Of a stretch of DNA of 64,000 nucleotides, positions 51,780-59,072 are shown in pieces. Source of the DNA: Streptomyces sp. CC53 (GTDB lineage Bacteria; Actinomycetota; Actinomycetes; Streptomycetales; Streptomycetaceae); contig NZ_MKXB01000144.1 in NCBI RefSeq assembly GCF_001865245.1, positions 73,983 through 137,982 of the forward strand. The letters run 5' to 3'. Both the position numbers and the translations under genes were made by a program. Positions within the stretch are counted from its first letter, which is position 1. Every line of letters begins with the position of its first letter. Under the pieces are notes generated by a model, which saw only the letters and a list, made by a program, of their open reading frames with translations, searched no databases and was not told the DNA's origin.

Positions 51780-52084
51780 GACGGGGGTCACGCCTACGAC
51801 TGGGGCAAGGACCAGCGCATTCCCGTTTCCGCATGGCCCCGCTCGATCGTCTGCGCGATGGAACCTGGCCGCAGCTCGTGGACCGCACCTCTGGACGCAC
51901 GGCACCTGGCCGAGTCCGCCGCAACCGTCCCTGTCCGGCAGTTGGGTGAGCTGGCCGAACGGCTGATCGCCGCGGGTCAGTGACAGAGCGAGGACCCAAG
52001 CGGTCCGTCATCGCGGATGCGGGATACGACGCGCCCCGCCTGGCTCACCTCCCGCATGACCTGCCGGTGTATGCGGTTGCCGGC
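51780..52084 (+). pseudogene. frameshifted transposase remnant (IS701-like DDE family)
   Basis: Two frames together give one transposase piece: 'DWGKDQRIPVSAWPRSIVCA', 'MEPGRSSWTAPLDARHLAES' and 'QLGELAERLIAAGQ' up to 51983 in one frame, then 'KRSVIADAGYDAPRLAHLPH' and 'DLPVYAVA' in another frame. I recognise the order from Streptomyces transposases of about 400 residues; the Asp in V-I-A-D-A-G-Y-D is a catalytic one. Both ends are missing and a shift of frame lies near 51985-52000. The remnant abuts cas2 tail to tail. Confidence 0.75.
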
Positions 52085-52384
52085 TCACGGCATGGACGGT
52101 TCTGGGCGGATCGCGATGAGGGTGAGGCCGTCGAAGTCCACCGGAGCACGACGGCGTTCGCCGGCAGTGAGCAGGGTGTAGCCCTGTTCGGTGGCGTCTG
52201 GGTAGGCAAGAACGGCCGCGCCAGGGCCGACGGAGCCGCTGACCGCGCGCCAGAGTTCGTCGCGTACACGGGCGGAGAGTGTGCCGATGTAGAGCCCGGG
52301 GGCGGGCTCGGTCATCCAGCGGGTGAGGGCACCTCGTACATGCTCGGGGACGGCCGTGGTGGAAAGCACGGTCATGGATGGCAT
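52085..52384 (-). CDS. cas2e: CRISPR-associated endonuclease Cas2e
   Basis: 99 residues of the type I-E (CasD/ygbF-like) Cas2: 'MPSMTVLSTTAVPEHVRGALTRWM', 'PGLYIGTLSARVRDELWRAV', 'AAVLAYPDATEQGYTLLTAGERRRAPVDFDGLTLIAI'. With Cas1 it forms the integrase complex that adds spacers. Its ATG overlaps the 3' end of cas1 by 13 bases. It is the last gene of the cas operon, and the transposase remnant begins right behind its stop. Confidence 0.95.
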   Translation of the reverse strand: MPSMTVLSTTAVPEHVRGALTRWMTEPAPGLYIGTLSARVRDELWRAVSGSVGPGAAVLAYPDATEQGYTLLTAGERRRAPVDFDGLTLIAIRPEPSMP

Positions 52385-53406
52385 GGCTCTCCGTCCGTCC
52401 CTGTTTCGTCGGGGTCGTGCTCGCCGGCCGTTCCCGCGTAGTTCACCCCTGCCGGTACGGAGCCGGCCTCGGGGTCCCAGAGGTTGACCAGTTCAACAGC
52501 ATGGCCGTCGGGGAGGGGGATGGTGTCGTCCGGTGACAGGAGTGACTGGATGTCGTTGACGATGCGTGGCAGAAGCTTGTAGAGGCGGAGTCCTTCGCGG
52601 AAGCTGCGCCGGGCCGTGGCCTCGGGGTGGGGAGCGTCGTGGAGCGAGAACGCGAGGGGGATGGTGAGTTCTGCTTTGTACAGGTCGGCGATGTCGTAGA
52701 CGAGGGCGTGCTGTTTGCCCTGGTGGACGAAGCCGAGGGCGGGTGAGCAGCCGAGGGCGACGATGGCTGCGTGGACGATTCCGTACAGGCAGGTGTTGGC
52801 GGAGGAGAGGGCGAGGTTGACGGGGTCCTGCTTGTCCCAGGCGGCGGGGTCGTAGGCACGGCGGAAGCGTCCGATGCGGTGTTGCTGGGTGAGGAGTTTG
52901 TAAAGGGCTTTGACGCGTTGGCCTTCGAGTCCGCGCAGAGTGTTGAGGGGTGTGGTCGGCGGGACGGCGATGTTGAAGCGTTTGTGGTACATGCGCTGGG
53001 CGACGGCGAGCCGTCGTTCCGGGTCGCTCCAGTGGTGGACCTGTGCTTCGAGCCAGCGGGTGGTGAGGGCGTCGGATGTGGTGGCGGAGTAGCAGCGGAC
53101 ACCGCCGGAGCCGCTGCATACGACGGTGGTGCCGTGGCGGGCGAGGGTGGCCAGTGCGGGTTGGGTGATGGAGGTTCCGGGGCCGAGGAGGATGCAGCTG
53201 AGGGCGGCGGTGGGGAGGTAGACGCGGGTGAGGTGGCCGTCTTCGGTGGTTGTCTCGGCGCTCACGCCGGTGTCGTCCTGGACGATGCGGACGATGTCGG
53301 CGTACAGGAACGACAGGGAGTCGGCGATCCGGGGCAGCATCGCAAGCGTGGGTGCGGCGATACGTCGGCGGGCCGCGGTGTCGCGGCTGGAGGCGGAAGT
53401 GGCCAT
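52372..53406 (-). CDS. cas1e: CRISPR-associated endonuclease Cas1 (type I-E)
   Basis: 344 residues. Typical I-E Cas1 features: 'LPRIADSLSFLYADIVRIVQDDTGVS', 'RYYSATTS'-like strand region 'GVRCYSATTSDALTTRWLEAQVHHWSDPERR', 'RGLEGQRVKALYKLLTQQH' with the metal-binding Glu, and 'LGFVHQGKQHALVYDIADLYKAE' with the His and Asp. It integrates new spacers at the leader end of the array. The C-terminal 35 residues are an acidic, variable tail. The ATG at 53406 lies 11 bases behind the cas6e stop. Confidence 0.96.
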   Translation of the reverse strand: MATSASSRDTAARRRIAAPTLAMLPRIADSLSFLYADIVRIVQDDTGVSAETTTEDGHLTRVYLPTAALSCILLGPGTSITQPALATLARHGTTVVCSGSGGVRCYSATTSDALTTRWLEAQVHHWSDPERRLAVAQRMYHKRFNIAVPPTTPLNTLRGLEGQRVKALYKLLTQQHRIGRFRRAYDPAAWDKQDPVNLALSSANTCLYGIVHAAIVALGCSPALGFVHQGKQHALVYDIADLYKAELTIPLAFSLHDAPHPEATARRSFREGLRLYKLLPRIVNDIQSLLSPDDTIPLPDGHAVELVNLWDPEAGSVPAGVNYAGTAGEHDPDETGTDGEPCHP

Positions 53407-53417
53407 AGTCGTGGTGT

Positions 53418-54182
53418 TCAGGGGTTGAGGTGGGCAGGGGCGAGGCTGAGCAGTCCGCATCCGTAGGACTTGGCTCGGCCGATGCCGTGGAGGAGGGCGT
53501 GCCGCAGGGCTTCGGCGTTGTGGATGGTGGCGGTGCCGTCGAAGCGGGTGCCCTTGTGGTGAACGGCGACCTTGGTGTCGCGGGTGGCCCGGGCGGAGCT
53601 GTGCCGTGCACTCAGGGTCTCGGGGCTGTCGGCCTGGATGGTGTGGAGGGTAAGGCCGGCCTGGTGTGCTCGGGTGGCCCACCACTGTTCGGCATCGGGT
53701 CCGTACAGTGCGATGGCCTGCTTCCAGCGGCCTTCAGTGCTGTTGGGGCCGCAGCGTTTGATGGCGTTGCCGAGCAGCCGGTAGCGGACCGTGAGGCCGG
53801 GCCGGAGGGCGGTGAGGAGGGGGGAGATGTCCCGGGTCCGGACTTGCGCGTAGCCGGCGGGAAGACGGAGGGGGTCCGGAGCGGTGTGGGTCTGAACGAG
53901 AAGGATCGGTGCGCCGGCTCCGTCGTGGTCGAGGCGGAAGAGGAGCCCACTGCGGGCGCGGGGGCTGTCTCCCAGGCCGCCAGGGGCCAGGGTCATGACC
54001 CGTCGGTGCAGGGCGGCGGCGTCCCTGAGGTCGTGCTGCACCGCCTTGCTGGCGAGGTTGAGGCGCAGACGTGTCAGCCATGCCGTAGCGGTCCCGGGGG
54101 CTGCTGCCTGGGATTCGGTTGAGGGGCCGGCTGCTGTGCTGGTCCTGCTGTCGGAGATACCGGCAGACGTGCTGGTGGTCAT
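53418..54182 (-). CDS. cas6e: type I-E crRNA endonuclease Cas6e (CasE)
   Basis: 254 residues. After a Thr/Ser/Ala-rich N-terminal extension of about 33 residues not usual in the family, the CasE fold starts with 'WLTRLRLNLASKAVQHDLRDAAALHRRVMTLAP' (the catalytic His in L-H-R-R-V-M) and ends with the glycine-rich 'ALLHGIGRAKSYGCGLLSLAP'. It cuts the repeat RNA at the 3' base of its hairpin and stays in Cascade. The ATG overlaps the cas5e stop by 4 bases. Confidence 0.95.
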   Translation of the reverse strand: MTTSTSAGISDSRTSTAAGPSTESQAAAPGTATAWLTRLRLNLASKAVQHDLRDAAALHRRVMTLAPGGLGDSPRARSGLLFRLDHDGAGAPILLVQTHTAPDPLRLPAGYAQVRTRDISPLLTALRPGLTVRYRLLGNAIKRCGPNSTEGRWKQAIALYGPDAEQWWATRAHQAGLTLHTIQADSPETLSARHSSARATRDTKVAVHHKGTRFDGTATIHNAEALRHALLHGIGRAKSYGCGLLSLAPAHLNP

Positions 54183-55033
54183 TGGGGATTGTCCTGGGGT
54201 GTGGTGGGCGGTTGGAGGTAGGCGAGGAGAGCGTCGAGGTAGTCGGGGCCGTAGCCTCCGCACAGGTCGGCGGGGAGAGTGCGGGTGGTGCTGTAGGACG
54301 GGCGTGTGCGGTAGACGCGGTCGTGGGAGGCGAGACGGACGGGATCGTCGTTGAGCAAGGTGACTGCGTCCCTGGAAGAAGGGGGGACTGCAACGGTGTT
54401 GGCGCCGGTCGTGCCGTGGAAGGGGGTGTCCGACGTGAACCGCACCTGGACGGTGTTGCTGGAGGTACGGGGCCGGGCAAGCGGAAGGGCCGTATACAGG
54501 TCGCCGACAGGGTCGTCCCGTCGGGCGGCGAGGAGGAACACGGCGCTGGGCGGGCAGGACCGGCGTCCTAGGTAGAGGGGCCAGTGTGGCGCGGTGAGAG
54601 CGGCCGCGCACCGTTCGGTCAGTTCGTCGGAGTCAGGGGCGTGGGGGGCTGTGACGGCGATGGTGAAGACGGCGTCGGACAGGTAGTGCCGGTGGGAGAC
54701 GATGGTGCCCTGGCCGGCACCGCGTCTGCCGCCCTTGGCGGTGGGCACCGTGCGGTGGGCGGGCAAGCCACCGCCGACGGTGTGGAAGTCCCGCAGCCGG
54801 GTGCCGGGGCGGTCGTGCCGGACGGTGAATCGCAGGTGGCCGAGACTGCTGAAAAGAGTCGGTGGGCCGTCCATGGAGATGAGAGCTTCGCTGCGGGGGA
54901 TGCCCAGAGCGGAGGCGATCATGCCGATCAGGCCGGAGCGGGTGGGGTGGGCAACGCTGTCGCGGTCGTTGAATGCGCTGTGTTCGCCCCAGGACTGCAG
55001 CGGCCCGCCGACCTGAAGGAGGAAGCCGGTCAC
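54179..55033 (-). CDS. cas5e: type I-E Cascade subunit Cas5e (CasD)
   Basis: 284 residues: 'TGFLLQVGGPLQSWGEHSAFNDRDSVAHPTRSGLIGMIASALGIPR' is the Cas5 signature start (L-Q-S-W-G), followed by 'LRFTVRHDRPGTRLRDFHTVGGG' and the C-terminal RAMP strands. It caps the 5' handle of the crRNA in Cascade. GTG at 55033 overlaps the cas7e stop by 4 bases; a 4-base overlap also joins it to cas6e. Confidence 0.95.
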   Translation of the reverse strand: MTGFLLQVGGPLQSWGEHSAFNDRDSVAHPTRSGLIGMIASALGIPRSEALISMDGPPTLFSSLGHLRFTVRHDRPGTRLRDFHTVGGGLPAHRTVPTAKGGRRGAGQGTIVSHRHYLSDAVFTIAVTAPHAPDSDELTERCAAALTAPHWPLYLGRRSCPPSAVFLLAARRDDPVGDLYTALPLARPRTSSNTVQVRFTSDTPFHGTTGANTVAVPPSSRDAVTLLNDDPVRLASHDRVYRTRPSYSTTRTLPADLCGGYGPDYLDALLAYLQPPTTPQDNPQ

Positions 55034-56163
55034 GCCTGTGCGCTCCCGGTGTCGGCGAAGGTCGCGGCAAGCGCGCCGGTGACAAGCTCCGGGTAGGAGG
55101 GGAGGCGGGCGCCCAGTGCCTGGCAGGGGGAGTCGTCCACCCCGGCGTACGCGCTGTGGGTAAGACCCGCGTCGCCCAGGAGGAGGCGGGCCTTGGCAGC
55201 GTAGTCGTTCAGGGCATCGCGGGAGGGCTCCGCCCAGCCTCGGTCAGTAGCCCGTACGGGCTTCTCGAAGGCTGCAGCCAGGGAGACAGGCCGGTCAGAG
55301 CGGACCGCGATGTGGACGAGGTCAGGGATGCTGTGCGGGGCGGTGGAGTTCTTCTTCGCCCCGGGCATGCTCTGGATGAACTCGGTGAGGAATGCCCCGG
55401 CCAGTTCCCGGGCGGTCGCCAGGTCCCCGGTGTTGCGGATCAAGTCCTGCAGGTCGACGGTGGCGTAGCGGTAGAAGACGCCGGAGCTGTACTCCCCGGT
55501 GTTCATGTGGGCGCTGCCGGCATCCGGAGCCCACTGGTCGATGTCGTCCACCGCGGTGAAGAAGTCCGCCTGGACTGAGGTGGCGTGCGTGGTGAAGGCG
55601 TGGGCCACCTGTACGGCGCCGTCGACGCCGGCGCCGGGGATCTCGGCGAGCATCCTGCCGAAGAGGGCGATGGATCCGTTGCGGGAGCGGAGGATCTCGT
55701 GGATCGCGTCTTTCGGGAGCTGGGGTTTGGCTGCGGCCTTGGTGCCGAGGGCTTTTTCCAGAGCGGCGCGGTGTTTCTCCGCAATGTCGGCAAGCAGGCC
55801 GGCCGCCTCGTCGGGCAGGAACAGCAAAGACGCGGTGGTGGCGTTGTCGTCCAAGTCGAGTTTCGACTCAGTGGACTTGACGACTTGCATGCCGGCGAGT
55901 TCCGCCAGTTCCTCGGGCCAGCCCCGCTCCTCTGTGAGGATTTTGGCGACCTGGAGGGGAATGCGACGGGTGCGGCGTGCCTTCTGCCCAATCCGGGCTT
56001 CGACCGCGTGGCGGGTGGGTCGCTTCCATGCCTGACTGGAGACCCGGGTGCGCGTGGTACCGCCGTAGGTCACGGTCTTGGGCGAGCCGAGGTCGTCGCG
56101 GTTGACGTTGCTGAACGGCAGCGTCTGCAGGATGTGTACGTCGATGTAGCGGGGTGTCGTCAT
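55030..56163 (-). CDS. cas7e: type I-E Cascade backbone subunit Cas7e (CasC)
   Basis: 377 residues. Start 'TTPRYIDVHILQTLPFSNVNRDDLGSPKTVTYGGTTRTRVSSQAWKR' is the standard CasC opening; 'AIHEILRSRNGSIALFGRMLAE' and 'VDGAVQVAHAFTTHATSVQADFFTAVDD' follow, then 'GSAHMNTGEYSSGVFYRYATVDL'. Six copies form the backbone along the crRNA. ATG at 56163; the gap to casB is 88 bases. Confidence 0.96.
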   Translation of the reverse strand: MTTPRYIDVHILQTLPFSNVNRDDLGSPKTVTYGGTTRTRVSSQAWKRPTRHAVEARIGQKARRTRRIPLQVAKILTEERGWPEELAELAGMQVVKSTESKLDLDDNATTASLLFLPDEAAGLLADIAEKHRAALEKALGTKAAAKPQLPKDAIHEILRSRNGSIALFGRMLAEIPGAGVDGAVQVAHAFTTHATSVQADFFTAVDDIDQWAPDAGSAHMNTGEYSSGVFYRYATVDLQDLIRNTGDLATARELAGAFLTEFIQSMPGAKKNSTAPHSIPDLVHIAVRSDRPVSLAAAFEKPVRATDRGWAEPSRDALNDYAAKARLLLGDAGLTHSAYAGVDDSPCQALGARLPSYPELVTGALAATFADTGSAQA

Positions 56164-56251
56164 GTCTCGGTTCCTGTTTTCTGGCTCTCGTTCTGGGAGG
56201 CCATTTTCGATGGAGCGGGTGCTCGAAGGACTGAAGGGTTGAAAGGGGGGT

Positions 56252-57019
56252 TCAGGCGGGGCGTTCCGCACGGCGCAGCGTGCGGTAGTAGTCCTCCAGC
56301 CAGCGCAGGGCCACGTCGTCGCGCCGGTGAGGCCAGCGCACGAGGTCGTACAGGAGACGTCCGTAGTCCACGGCGAGACCGGCGGATCCGAGCTGCCGCA
56401 CGAGTGGGGGCAGCATGCGGTGGACGCCATCGATGTCCTGGCGCACGAGCAGATGGAGCCTCTGTTCCACGCCGCTGATCTTGTCCTGCTGGAGGGACGG
56501 GACAGTCGCCGTACTATCCGCTACGGCGGCCGGGCGGTCGCGGCGGGCCGTAAGACCGGCGAGGCTCTCTCCGAAGCTGCTCCCCCACACGCTCTTTCGC
56601 TGACCGACCCTGGCCTGGGGCTCGTCTGCTGCGGCGAAGGTATCGCTGTCGTCCGGGTTGCGGTCGTCCGTCTCCGGCCGGGCCGCGGCATCCTGACGTG
56701 CGGCAGCGTCCGCTCGTCGTTCGGCGCGCGGCCGAAAGGCGATCAGGGCGGCAACGGCGTAGTACGCACGCTTGTTCACGCTGCTGGTGCGCTCGGGGAT
56801 GAGTCCGTGGCGCAGCAGAGCCGCGTGGGTGCGGCTGGGCATCTCGTCCATGGTCCGGCCGAGCCCCATACGCAGGGCCTGCTGTGTCCCAGGGTTGGCG
56901 CACATCTCGCGTACACGGTCCGTGAAGGCGTCGTAGAACGCGAGTTTGTCGTGGCGAGGCAAGGCAGGTGCGTCGCCGCCGGCGTGCGGGGCGTCGGATT
57001 CGCCGGTTGTCAGAGTCAT
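56252..57019 (-). CDS. casB: type I-E Cascade small subunit Cse2 (CasB)
   Basis: 255 residues, helical: 'FYDAFTDRVREMCANPGTQQALRMGLGR' near the start, 'RAYYAVAALIAFRP' in the middle and 'VEQRLHLLVRQDIDGVHRMLPPLVRQLGSAGLAVDYGRLLYDLVRWPHRRDDVALRWLEDYYR' at the end, the Cse2 pattern. Between them lies a long acidic/Arg-rich insert (about 100-160). It is separated from casA by 151 bases, unusual for a cas operon; no gene is visible there. Confidence 0.94.
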   Translation of the reverse strand: MTLTTGESDAPHAGGDAPALPRHDKLAFYDAFTDRVREMCANPGTQQALRMGLGRTMDEMPSRTHAALLRHGLIPERTSSVNKRAYYAVAALIAFRPRAERRADAAARQDAAARPETDDRNPDDSDTFAAADEPQARVGQRKSVWGSSFGESLAGLTARRDRPAAVADSTATVPSLQQDKISGVEQRLHLLVRQDIDGVHRMLPPLVRQLGSAGLAVDYGRLLYDLVRWPHRRDDVALRWLEDYYRTLRRAERPA

Positions 57020-57170
57020 CGGTCCTTCTAAACGTGGCGGGGAGGGGCAGGGAAGCGGCGAAGGCAGAGGGAGAACACGGGATGCGGCGTGAAACCGACC
57101 CCGCGGCGCCGTGGAAGCCTCTCCGGGCTCGGCGTGCGCTCAAGTGCTTCGACAACGCCGGCCAGCGGGG

Positions 57171-58760
57171 TCAGGGCCGGCGGGTTTCGAGCAGGCTGCG
57201 GACCAGACCGCGGGTGCTCTCCCGGGCCTTCGCGCCGCGCGGTTCGGATGCGATGGCGGCTGTCAGGTCGTCGAAGACCTCCAGGGCGATGCCGCCGAAA
57301 GCTGCCAGGGCATGGGAGAAGTCCTCGTTGTCAAGCAGCTCCCAGAACCGCTCCTCGGCCGCGGGCCAGTAGGCGGCCAGTGCTCGTTCGGACCACGGGC
57401 CACCGCCTCGTTCCTTCTTTGCCCTGCCTGGCGTCTTGTCATCGCCGAACGGCAGTGTGTAGGTCCGCCACGCGTCACGCAGAGCCTTTTCCAGCCTCCA
57501 CGCGGCATGCTCGGCAGCTTGACGGCCTTCCTTGACGCCGAGGGCGAGCTCCACATCCGAACTCTCCCCCGAGGAAGCAAGCAGGGCGCACAACGGCGGC
57601 GTCACGGCAGTGAAGTGACTACGGTCCCGGGTCTGCCCGTCCTGGTCGAATCCGTGGGCAACCACCCGCAGATGGGTGAACACCTCCTCGGGCAGTTGCG
57701 TGCCTGTCAGGCCCCCGAAGATGAGCGGCCTGCGGTTCTTCCCTCCCCTCTCCTGCAGGACCAGCCCGTCCAGGTCCCGCCACAGCGCACGCTCCGCGTC
57801 CGCCCTGCGCGCATACAAGGTGCCGTCTTTGCTCTCGTCCCAGATCAAGTACGGGTCGGCCAACGGCGGCCTGTTGTTCCGCAGGGCCCAGGTGATGGTG
57901 GCATCCACCGCGTGCGTACCGTCTGCGGCCGGCCTGAGCAGAACGGCATGTTGGTGGCGGTTGGTCAGCATTTCCATCAGACCGGCCGACGGTTTCGGAG
58001 GCTCCAGCGCGGCCAGGGGCCATGCCGCTTCCCACGGACAGAGATCGGCGCGCTTCTGGTCTGCAAGGGGCCACTCGGCCGGTTGCGGGATGCCCAGCAG
58101 CAGGCTCTCGTAGAGGCTGCGGCCCAGCGGGTGGAAGGACAGCACGCGACGGAGCGGGCCGGCCATGGTGTTGCCGTATTTCTGCCCGTCGACTGTACGC
58201 GGGGTGCACTGCCCCGACGCCCCATAGTAGAGCTGTGCGAGGAGGTGCAGCACCGCCTCCTCGGAGGGGAGCGGCACAGGCACGTCGTCGCTGAAGTGGC
58301 CGAAGAAAACTTGGTTGTTGCCCGAAGGCCGTCCGAGGACCAGTTTGTTGATGCCCGACGTCGATGCGCACTGGTGGGCAAGGCGGGCGTCTTGGAGGAA
58401 CGGCCGTTCCTCGTCGTAGAGCCGCAGCCCGTTCGCGCATCCGTCGAAGTACTCCTCCACGCGGGCCCGGTCGAAGCCGTCACCGGCCTCCAAGAGTGCG
58501 TACCGGGTGTCCAGCCAGCCCTCGGGGCCGTCCTCCATCCGGTCGAGTGCCGTCAGCCGGGCTGTAATCGCATACAGCACTCGCAGCAGTCCGGAGGCCG
58601 CTGGCGGCGACGCCACTGCCAGGTCGCTGAATTCGTGCGCGCGCAGGAACAGCTCCCTCAGTCCCACTCGCAGGGTGGTGCCCGCCTTCGTCGTCACGGG
58701 GACCCAGGACATCCGATCCAGCGGGTAGCGGCCGTCAAGCGCGACCGCGGTATCAGACAT
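57171..58760 (-). CDS. casA: type I-E Cascade large subunit Cse1 (CasA, Cas8e)
   Basis: 529 residues. 'GLRELFLRAHEFSDLAVASPPAASGLLRVLYAITARLT' near the start, 'RPFLQDARLAH' and 'SGINKLVLGRPSGNNQVFFGH' (the loop region that reads the PAM and target), 'GDDKTPGRAKKE' and a C-terminal helical bundle. It recognises the PAM and recruits Cas3. ATG at 58760 is the first plausible start; in-frame sequence upstream to 59033 has no Cse1 similarity. A 312-base intergenic region separates it from cas3, so it likely has its own promoter. Confidence 0.95.
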   Translation of the reverse strand: MSDTAVALDGRYPLDRMSWVPVTTKAGTTLRVGLRELFLRAHEFSDLAVASPPAASGLLRVLYAITARLTALDRMEDGPEGWLDTRYALLEAGDGFDRARVEEYFDGCANGLRLYDEERPFLQDARLAHQCASTSGINKLVLGRPSGNNQVFFGHFSDDVPVPLPSEEAVLHLLAQLYYGASGQCTPRTVDGQKYGNTMAGPLRRVLSFHPLGRSLYESLLLGIPQPAEWPLADQKRADLCPWEAAWPLAALEPPKPSAGLMEMLTNRHQHAVLLRPAADGTHAVDATITWALRNNRPPLADPYLIWDESKDGTLYARRADAERALWRDLDGLVLQERGGKNRRPLIFGGLTGTQLPEEVFTHLRVVAHGFDQDGQTRDRSHFTAVTPPLCALLASSGESSDVELALGVKEGRQAAEHAAWRLEKALRDAWRTYTLPFGDDKTPGRAKKERGGGPWSERALAAYWPAAEERFWELLDNEDFSHALAAFGGIALEVFDDLTAAIASEPRGAKARESTRGLVRSLLETRRP

Positions 58761-58831
58761 GGAACGTGGAACCTCGACTAGGAAGGGGCTATACCCGGGA
58801 GTAGGCACAGCAACCGGCAGGTCGTACCCTG

Positions 58832-58860
58832 AGAGAGCCCGCAATGACTGTGGGCTCTCT
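58832..58860. other. hairpin 1 in the cas3-casA gap
   Basis: AGAGAGCCC (58832-58840) and GGGCTCTCT (58852-58860) are perfect 9-bp arms around an 11-base loop. It could be an operator, a terminator or part of a small RNA. Confidence 0.55.
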
Positions 58861-58919
58861 CCGCGACAGCGGAGGTGCACCGATGGACAACAGCGCTGGG
58901 CTGAGTCAGCCGTCGCCTT

Positions 58920-58935
58920 CCCCGCGCAGGCGGGG
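58920..58935. other. solitary CRISPR-repeat-like stem-loop between cas3 and casA
   Basis: CCCCGC-GCAG-GCGGGG has exactly the stem of the array repeat (CCCCGC-GCGA-GCGGGG) with only the tetraloop changed, and is flanked by T on the left and G on the right as in the repeat. GGTGTTGACC, resembling the repeat end GGTGTTCC, follows 7 bases later. It is read in the same direction (plus strand) as the array. No second copy is seen in the gap. Confidence 0.6.
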
Positions 58936-58942
58936 GCACAAG

Positions 58943-58975
58943 GGTGTTGACCCGGCTGGCTGCCGGGCCAACACC
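58943..58975. other. hairpin 2 in the cas3-casA gap
   Basis: GGTGTTG and CCCGGC pair with GCCGGG and CAACACC around a TGGCT loop, with one A-C mismatch: 13 paired bases. It lies 98 bases behind the cas3 stop and may end cas3 transcription, or belong to an RNA together with the repeat-like element next to it. Confidence 0.55.
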
Positions 58976-59072
58976 GTTTGACGCGGCCAACGTTGACGCC
59001 TTCACCGTAGCTCGGCCCACCGCTTGGCACCACCGAATCTCCAAGATGGAGAACAGCGAAGCTCGATCTGTC

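Noticed and set aside
52085..52384. a second CRISPR array beside cas1-cas2
   Set aside because: No repeat copy occurs between 51.4 and 53.4 kb; the space behind cas2 is filled by the transposase remnant.
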